Shown here: in pieces, positions 6,871 to 10,776 of the stretch
How positions within the stretch are numbered: position 1 is the first letter of the stretch
Layout of the letters: the number at the start of each line of letters is the position of its first letter
NCBI GenBank assembly: GCA_946617545.1
Contig: CAMOKK010000028.1
Location: forward strand, 1-10,776
Origin: an uncultured Bacteroidales bacterium
GTDB taxonomy: Bacteria; Bacteroidota; Bacteroidia; Bacteroidales; UBA932
DNA length: 10,776 bases
Direction of reading: 5' to 3'
The notes under the pieces: model-generated
The model's input: the letters and a program-made list of their open reading frames with translations, nothing else
Databases searched by the model: none
What the model was told of the DNA's origin: nothing
Translations under genes and position numbers: made by a program

Positions 6871-7472
6871 TGGCTAAGAAACTGAAAACAAGCGTGAGCC
6901 CCCGCTGGGCCAAGTTCTGCGGCTGGCTCCTCAAGAAAATGGGCTGGGAAAGCGTAGGCGGTCCCATGAAAGAGCCCAAGGCAATCGTACTGGGTGTTCC
7001 CCATACCACCGTGTGGGATTTCCTGGTATGCTATCTGTTCTATTCCCAATTCGGCAAAGTGGCCCATATCATGGTGAAGAAGAGCTTCTTCTTCTGGCCT
7101 TTAGGTCCCATCCTGAAAGCCTGCGGCGCCGTTCCTACAGACCTGAGCAGCCCCGCCACCACCGTGAAAAGCCTTATCGACGTGATGGAAGACGTGGACG
7201 AGTTCCACCTGGCCCTGGCCCCCGAAGGCTCCCGCTCCCTCGTAAAAAGATGGAAGAGCGGCTACCACCTGATGGCCAAGGAAACCGGCGCAACCGTATA
7301 CCTGGGATATTATGACTGGGGCCGCAAGCGAATCTCCGTGGGAGAGCCTTTCGAAATCACAGACGACGCCAAGGCCGACATGGAGCGCATCTACGACCAC
7401 TATCGGCCCTTAGGGCTGCAAGGCTACCACAAAGACCAGTTTGCCGTACCCGAACCCAAATCCGAAAAATAA
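6870..7472 (+). CDS. PlsC-like acyltransferase (1-acyl-sn-glycerol-3-phosphate acyltransferase family)
   Basis: A 200-residue member of the lysophospholipid acyltransferase superfamily. Block I is H45-T-T-V-W-D50, the HX4D catalytic pair. Block III is PEGSRS (118-123), which binds the acceptor phosphate. Between them MVKKSFFFWPLGPILKACG (68-86) matches the membrane-facing 'K-x3-FxxPLG' segment of the family. There is no clear transmembrane helix beyond the hydrophobic stretches near 39-60 and 73-86, so it is probably a peripheral membrane enzyme. The family moves an acyl chain from acyl-ACP or acyl-CoA to lysophosphatidate or a similar acceptor. The short form seen here is common in Bacteroidetes and its acceptor is not established from sequence. 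It overlaps both neighbours by one base (TGATG and TAATG), so translation is probably coupled. The acyl-CoA ligase immediately downstream could supply or recycle its acyl donor; this is inference. Confidence 0.85.
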   Translation: MAKKLKTSVSPRWAKFCGWLLKKMGWESVGGPMKEPKAIVLGVPHTTVWDFLVCYLFYSQFGKVAHIMVKKSFFFWPLGPILKACGAVPTDLSSPATTVKSLIDVMEDVDEFHLALAPEGSRSLVKRWKSGYHLMAKETGATVYLGYYDWGRKRISVGEPFEITDDAKADMERIYDHYRPLGLQGYHKDQFAVPEPKSEK

Positions 7473-9178
7473 TGGCCAAGAAAATCAAGAGTCCCTACAA
7501 AGCATGGCGCAAGTACCGCAACCGCGAGAATACCTGCACCACCCTTCACAAGGTCTTTGACTACGCCACCACCACTTATGCAAAGAAGGTTGCCTACCAG
7601 TTTGTGGACGGCGGCCAGAAATATACCTACGAGGAATTCCGCCGCAAAACCGAGCAGCTCTCCCTGCGCATGACGCGCTTCGGCATCAAGCACGGAGATC
7701 GGGTGGCCATCTTCTCGCAGAACATGCCCAACTGGGTGGTGGCCTTCTTCTCCGCCACGGCTTTCGGCCGCGTGGCGGTTCCGGTGCTGCCGGACAGCTC
7801 CGAAACCGAGCTCACCAACATCCTCACCCACTCCGAGAGCCGTGTGCTGTTCATTTCCCAGCGCATGATGCCCAAGCTGAGCGAGGAATGCAAGCAGAAG
7901 CTCACCCTGATTATCGACATCGAGACCTTCGAGTTCATCAAGAAGAACAAGGAAGACTTCAAGTGCAACGGCTGGGTGAAAGACCCCCAGCCCGACGACC
8001 TGGCCTGCATCATCTATACCTCCGGAACCACCGGCAAGGCCAAGGGCGTGATGCTGAGCCACCGCAACCTGGCCAGTAACCTGGCCGCGGCCTTCAAGGC
8101 CAAACCGGCCTTCAAGCGCGACCGTTTCCTGAGCATCCTGCCGGCCGCCCACACCTATGAGATGAGCGTTTCCACGCTCTATTCCTTCTATGTGGGCGCC
8201 ACCTGCTATACTCTCCAGAAACCCCCGACCCCGACCATCCTCATCGCCGCCATGAAGGAGGTGAAACCCACCATCGTGTGTTCGGTGCCGCTGGTTATCG
8301 AAAAAGTGGTCAAGAACAGCGTCTGGCCCACCATCTCCAAAAGCCGGGTGCTCTCCTGGATGGAAAAGCACTTCCCCCGTATCCTCCACTGGTTCATCGG
8401 CCGGAAGATGGTCGCTTCCTTCGGCGGAAAACTGGAGTTTCTGGGCGTGGGCGGTGCCAAACTGGACCCGGCCGTAGAGAAATTCCTCATCGAATGCCAT
8501 TTCCCCTACGCCGTGGGCTACGGCCTTACGGAAACGGCTCCGCTGGTGTGCAACGTGATGGTGAACAAGAAAAAGCACCTGGGTTCCATCGGCCCGGCTT
8601 CCTACAAGGTGGAAGTGCGTTTGGACAATGTGAATCCGGAAACGGGAGAAGGAGAAATTGTAGTGCGCGGCCACAATGTGATGCTGGGCTACTACAAAGA
8701 CCCCGAACGCACGCTCCAGGTCCTGGACGACGACGGCTGGTTCCACACCAACGACATCGCCTGCATGGATGAAAATGGTATCTACTACATCAAGGGCCGT
8801 CTGAACAACACCATCCTGGGCCCTTCCGGAGAAAATATCTACCCGGAAGAAATTGAGCAGGTTATCAACAACATGGAAGGCGTGGAGGAATCCCTGGTAA
8901 TGGAAAGGGACGGCAAGCTGGTGGCCCTGGTGAAATTCCAGGACAATGTGATAGACTGGGACCTGGCGGCCGAGGACAAATGGTTCGAGGAGTTGGAAGC
9001 CCGCAAGAAGGCCGTCCTGAACTGGGTGAACAAGACCGTAGGCAAGAACTCCAAGATTGGCGAAGTGGATGCCATGAAGGAGCCCTTCGAGAAGACGGCC
9101 ACCCAGAAAATCCGCCGCTTCAAGTACAAGGATTCCCACGGTGACGAGCCGCAGAAACCCTCCGAAGACAAATCATAG
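7472..9178 (+). CDS. Long-chain fatty acid-CoA ligase (AMP-binding, ANL superfamily)
   Basis: A 568-residue adenylate-forming enzyme that activates a fatty acid with ATP to acyl-AMP and transfers it to coenzyme A. The phosphate-binding loop is YTSGTTGKAKG (182-192). GYGLTETAP (349-357) is the adenine/acyl motif. D428 in GWFHTND binds ribose. R443 opens the hinge region leading to ILGPSGENIYPEE (448-460). K546 in TATQKIRRF is the expected catalytic lysine for adenylation. The full set of motifs suggests an active enzyme. No signal peptide or membrane helix is seen. The substrate chain length cannot be read reliably, and AMP-forming acyl-ACP synthetase activity is an alternative. Its ATG shares a base with the acyltransferase stop. 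Its last codon TCA and its stop TAG lie inside the opposing kinase gene: TCA is the complement of that gene's TGA stop. No terminator follows. Confidence 0.9.
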   Translation: MAKKIKSPYKAWRKYRNRENTCTTLHKVFDYATTTYAKKVAYQFVDGGQKYTYEEFRRKTEQLSLRMTRFGIKHGDRVAIFSQNMPNWVVAFFSATAFGRVAVPVLPDSSETELTNILTHSESRVLFISQRMMPKLSEECKQKLTLIIDIETFEFIKKNKEDFKCNGWVKDPQPDDLACIIYTSGTTGKAKGVMLSHRNLASNLAAAFKAKPAFKRDRFLSILPAAHTYEMSVSTLYSFYVGATCYTLQKPPTPTILIAAMKEVKPTIVCSVPLVIEKVVKNSVWPTISKSRVLSWMEKHFPRILHWFIGRKMVASFGGKLEFLGVGGAKLDPAVEKFLIECHFPYAVGYGLTETAPLVCNVMVNKKKHLGSIGPASYKVEVRLDNVNPETGEGEIVVRGHNVMLGYYKDPERTLQVLDDDGWFHTNDIACMDENGIYYIKGRLNNTILGPSGENIYPEEIEQVINNMEGVEESLVMERDGKLVALVKFQDNVIDWDLAAEDKWFEELEARKKAVLNWVNKTVGKNSKIGEVDAMKEPFEKTATQKIRRFKYKDSHGDEPQKPSEDKS

Positions 9179-10222
9179 GCTGTCAATATAAGCCTTCATC
9201 TGAGGAACCCGTAACAAGGCCGCATGGAAAAGTGCCACCTGGTTGCGGGTTCTTACAAGATTATGCTCCGGGTATTGAATCTTGTAATACGTATCACCAT
9301 TGATATAATCGGCAAAAAAACGAACGGCCTGCATGTAGGGGAAAAGGCAGGCGGCGAAAGGCAGATTTTCCCTCTCGATGGAGGTCAGGAAGGTGGCACC
9401 CTCAATATAGCCTTTGGCGAAGGCCTCGAAGATATCCATGCGGAAATCCACCTTTTCGATGGCCGGGTCGTCCTCTGCCACGGGATTGGCGGCGGTTCTG
9501 AGAAAATCTCCGAAGTCCGAGAACACGAAGGAGGGCATGAGCGTGTCCAGGTCTATGACGCAGAGGATGTTTCCATCCTTGTCAAAGAGCATGTTATTCA
9601 CCTTGGTGTCACAGTGGCAGATGCGCTTGGGAAGTTGTCCCTCACGGTACAGGCGCTCGGCCTTGCACATTTCCTGCTCATACTGCTGCAGGTCTTTCAG
9701 GATGGCCTGCACCTCGGGAAGGGCCATGCGGCCGGCGGCATCGGCCTGGACGGCTTCCCGCAGCTGGCGGGCCCTGAGCTCCATGTTGTGGAAGTCCGGG
9801 ATGGTTTCTCCCAGGGTGTCCGGGATGTCCGAGAGCATGGTTTCAAACTGGCCGAAGGCCTTTCCGGCATAGTACGAATACTCCGGATTGACCGTGTCGT
9901 AAGTGTAGGAATCCCGGATGAACACGGACACCCGCCAGTAGGTTTCCCCGTCTGTCCAATACGTCTTCCCCGTAGCCTTGCAGGGAAGAAAGGTGAGCGT
10001 CATTCCTCCCTTCTTCCGGATATGGGCCGTGGCACAGTCTATATTATGCTGCAGCAGCTCCACATCCTTGAAAATGGCGTTGTTGATGCGCTGAAGGACA
10101 TAATCCTCCGGCCCGTCCGTATATACGCGGAAAGTGTCGTTGATAAGGCCGCCGCCCAGCGGCTTAATATCCAGGACATGGCCCCGGATGGCAAAGAAGG
10201 AAACAATCTCAAAAGGGTTCAT
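9173..10222 (-). CDS. APH-fold small-molecule kinase, resembling N-acetylhexosamine 1-kinase
   Basis: A 349-residue protein of the aminoglycoside phosphotransferase (choline/hexosamine kinase) fold. PLGGGLINDTF (21-31) is the glycine-rich nucleotide loop, followed by YVLQRIN (41-47). The catalytic loop is H203-C-D205-x4-N210 (HCDTKVNNMLFD), with D205 the presumed base. CVIDLDT (221-227) holds D224 and D226 for magnesium, followed by MPSFVFSDFGDFLR. The combination DTKxNN, VIDLDT-x-MP and DFGD is what I recall from NahK-type N-acetylhexosamine 1-kinases and from Bacteroides proteins labelled phosphotransferase enzyme family, so a sugar substrate is more likely than an antibiotic. There are no sugar genes nearby to confirm this. 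The start is ATG 10222-10220; a TTG two codons upstream is disfavoured because it overlaps the promoter. It follows rplI on the same strand but has its own promoter and is separated by a terminator. Confidence 0.8.
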   Translation of the reverse strand: MNPFEIVSFFAIRGHVLDIKPLGGGLINDTFRVYTDGPEDYVLQRINNAIFKDVELLQHNIDCATAHIRKKGGMTLTFLPCKATGKTYWTDGETYWRVSVFIRDSYTYDTVNPEYSYYAGKAFGQFETMLSDIPDTLGETIPDFHNMELRARQLREAVQADAAGRMALPEVQAILKDLQQYEQEMCKAERLYREGQLPKRICHCDTKVNNMLFDKDGNILCVIDLDTLMPSFVFSDFGDFLRTAANPVAEDDPAIEKVDFRMDIFEAFAKGYIEGATFLTSIERENLPFAACLFPYMQAVRFFADYINGDTYYKIQYPEHNLVRTRNQVALFHAALLRVPQMKAYIDSL

Positions 10223-10225
10223 GCA

Positions 10226-10256
10226 CAAATATAGGCATAATCCGGGGACAAAAAAA
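10226..10256 (-). promoter_or_regulatory. Promoter abutting the kinase start codon
   Basis: On the minus strand 10233-10226 reads TATATTTG, a full TAnnTTTG match, and only three bases (TGC) separate it from the ATG at 10222. The -33 position with a 19-base spacer (10256-10253) reads TTTT. It falls within the far arm and U tract of the rplI terminator. Confidence 0.6.
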
Positions 10257-10284
10257 GTCCGGCACCAAAGTGTCGGACTTTTTT
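10250..10284 (-). terminator. Terminator after rplI, symmetric enough to work in both directions
   Basis: Six A residues plus GTCCGGCAC (10251-10265) pair with GTGTCGGAC plus six T residues (10270-10284) around loop CAAA, with one G-T pair. For the minus-strand rplI transcript the U tract comes from the A run at 10250-10256. On the plus strand the T run at 10279-10284 could stop transcripts entering from the acyl-CoA ligase operon. Confidence 0.88.
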
Positions 10285-10303
10285 AAGAGACGGTTTGAGT
10301 GGA

Positions 10304-10750
10304 TTACTCGGCAACCACGTTGAACTTGAAGGTACCCTTGATGGCCTTGTAAATCTTTACGGCGGCCTCGTACTCACCCACTTCCTTCACCTCACCGGCG
10401 AGGATGGTGATGTCCTTCTTGTCAATGTTCAGACCCTTGGCGTTCAGTGCCTCGGCCAGGTCCATGGTGGTGACGCTGCCGTAGAGTTTGCCGCTCTCGG
10501 ACACTTTCACCTTCACATCCACGGTCTGGGCATTCAGCGTAGCGGCGAGAGCCTCGGCGTCGGCGACGAGTTTGGCCTCTTTGTGGGCACGCTGGCGAAG
10601 GGTTTCTGCATGCTGCTTTTTCACGGACTCGGTAGCGACAGTGGCGAAGCCCTGCGGTACCAGATAGTTCATGGCATAACCGGCCTTTACCTTTACGATC
10701 TCACCGGCGTAGCCCAGGTTGGCTACATCTTTCTTGAGCAAAATTTCCAT
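10304..10750 (-). CDS. rplI: 50S ribosomal protein bL9
   Basis: A 148-residue protein of normal bL9 length. The N-terminal rRNA-binding domain shows the family signature from G13 to A36, including VKAGYAMNYLVPQGFA (21-36). The middle is the long charged helix (about 41-75) that joins the two globular domains, and the C-terminal domain contains KLYGSVT, as in other bL9 proteins. It binds 23S rRNA near the base of the L1 stalk and supports reading-frame maintenance. It lies eight bases downstream of the rpsR stop codon on the same strand, the conserved rpsF-rpsR-rplI order, and ends the operon at a terminator. No Shine-Dalgarno sequence precedes the ATG. Confidence 0.98.
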   Translation of the reverse strand: MEILLKKDVANLGYAGEIVKVKAGYAMNYLVPQGFATVATESVKKQHAETLRQRAHKEAKLVADAEALAATLNAQTVDVKVKVSESGKLYGSVTTMDLAEALNAKGLNIDKKDITILAGEVKEVGEYEAAVKIYKAIKGTFKFNVVAE

Positions 10751-10758
10751 AAGGCAGA

Positions 10759-10776
10759 TTATTTAAGGAGGTCAGT
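10759..10776 (-). CDS. rpsR: 30S ribosomal protein bS18, last codons (partial)
   Basis: Read on the minus strand, the final 18 bases of the window are ACT GAC CTC CTT AAA TAA, giving TDLLK and a stop. Bacteroidales bS18 proteins end in a similar VTD-x-x-K tail, as I recall, and rpsR is the expected gene directly upstream of rplI. The call therefore rests on five residues plus gene order. Confidence 0.8.
   Translation of the reverse strand, partial: TDLLK

Noticed and set aside
7424..9139. Minus-strand open frame of 571 codons opposite the acyl-CoA ligase
   Set aside because: Shadow of the sense gene; it also crosses into the acyltransferase gene and shows no family signature.
9173..10222. 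Aminoglycoside resistance gene
   Set aside because: The fold is shared, but the motifs fit the hexosamine-kinase-like branch better. There is no mobile-element context and the gene's base composition matches its neighbours.
9224..10234. Plus-strand open frame of 336 codons opposite the kinase gene
   Set aside because: Codon-aligned shadow. The minus-strand frame carries the HxDxxxxN loop and DxD metal site.
10764..10771. AAGGAGGT on the plus strand, a perfect Shine-Dalgarno-like sequence at the window edge
   Set aside because: It is the complement of the last codons of rpsR (CTC CTT AAA on the minus strand). No + strand gene start follows within the window, and the other genes here do not use such sites.

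Overview
The window looks like an ordinary chromosomal segment of a GC-rich member of the order Bacteroidales, probably an anaerobe of gut or rumen type. Three things point there. Several gene starts are preceded by the Bacteroidetes promoter form TTTG-N19/20-TAnnTTTG. No gene start has a convincing Shine-Dalgarno sequence. The protein families and their variants are also typical: a NifJ C-terminus, a short topoisomerase IV subunit B, a DUF1573 protein, a secreted two-repeat M16 peptidase, and an acyl-CoA ligase with the ILGPSGENIYPEE signature. Genes are GC-rich and the short gaps between them are AT-rich. Genus cannot be decided from the sequence. I see no mobile element, CRISPR array, tRNA, rRNA or phage gene, and no gene-free stretch over 300 bases.

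Layout. 1-182: 3' end of a pyruvate:ferredoxin oxidoreductase gene (+) and its terminator. 234-500: an 88-residue LysR-type DNA-binding domain standing alone (-), divergent from a secreted M16 zinc peptidase (574-3438, +). The 73-bp gap between them holds two back-to-back promoters and a palindrome. 3493-3666: a small 2[4Fe-4S] ferredoxin gene (-), convergent with the peptidase and sharing its bidirectional terminator, and divergent from a secreted triple Ig-like DUF1573 protein (3765-4886, +). 4960-9178: a tight three-gene operon (+) of topoisomerase IV subunit B, a PlsC-like acyltransferase and a long-chain acyl-CoA ligase, each junction overlapping by one base. 9173-10222: an APH-fold small-molecule kinase resembling N-acetylhexosamine kinases (-), overlapping the ligase tail to tail by 6 bp. 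10304-10776: rplI and the last six codons of rpsR (-), from the conserved rpsF-rpsR-rplI ribosomal operon.

The oxidoreductase and the ferredoxin fit one electron-transfer step: pyruvate oxidation reduces ferredoxin. The acyltransferase and ligase fit phospholipid synthesis or fatty-acid recycling and are translationally tied to a DNA topoisomerase. The peptidase and DUF1573 protein are envelope or periplasmic proteins.

I found no clear undescribed system. The points most worth a second look are the LysR domain without an effector domain and the palindrome under both divergent promoters, two promoters placed so close to ATG that the transcripts may be leaderless, promoters overlapping upstream terminator hairpins, and the codon-aligned tail-to-tail overlap without a terminator.
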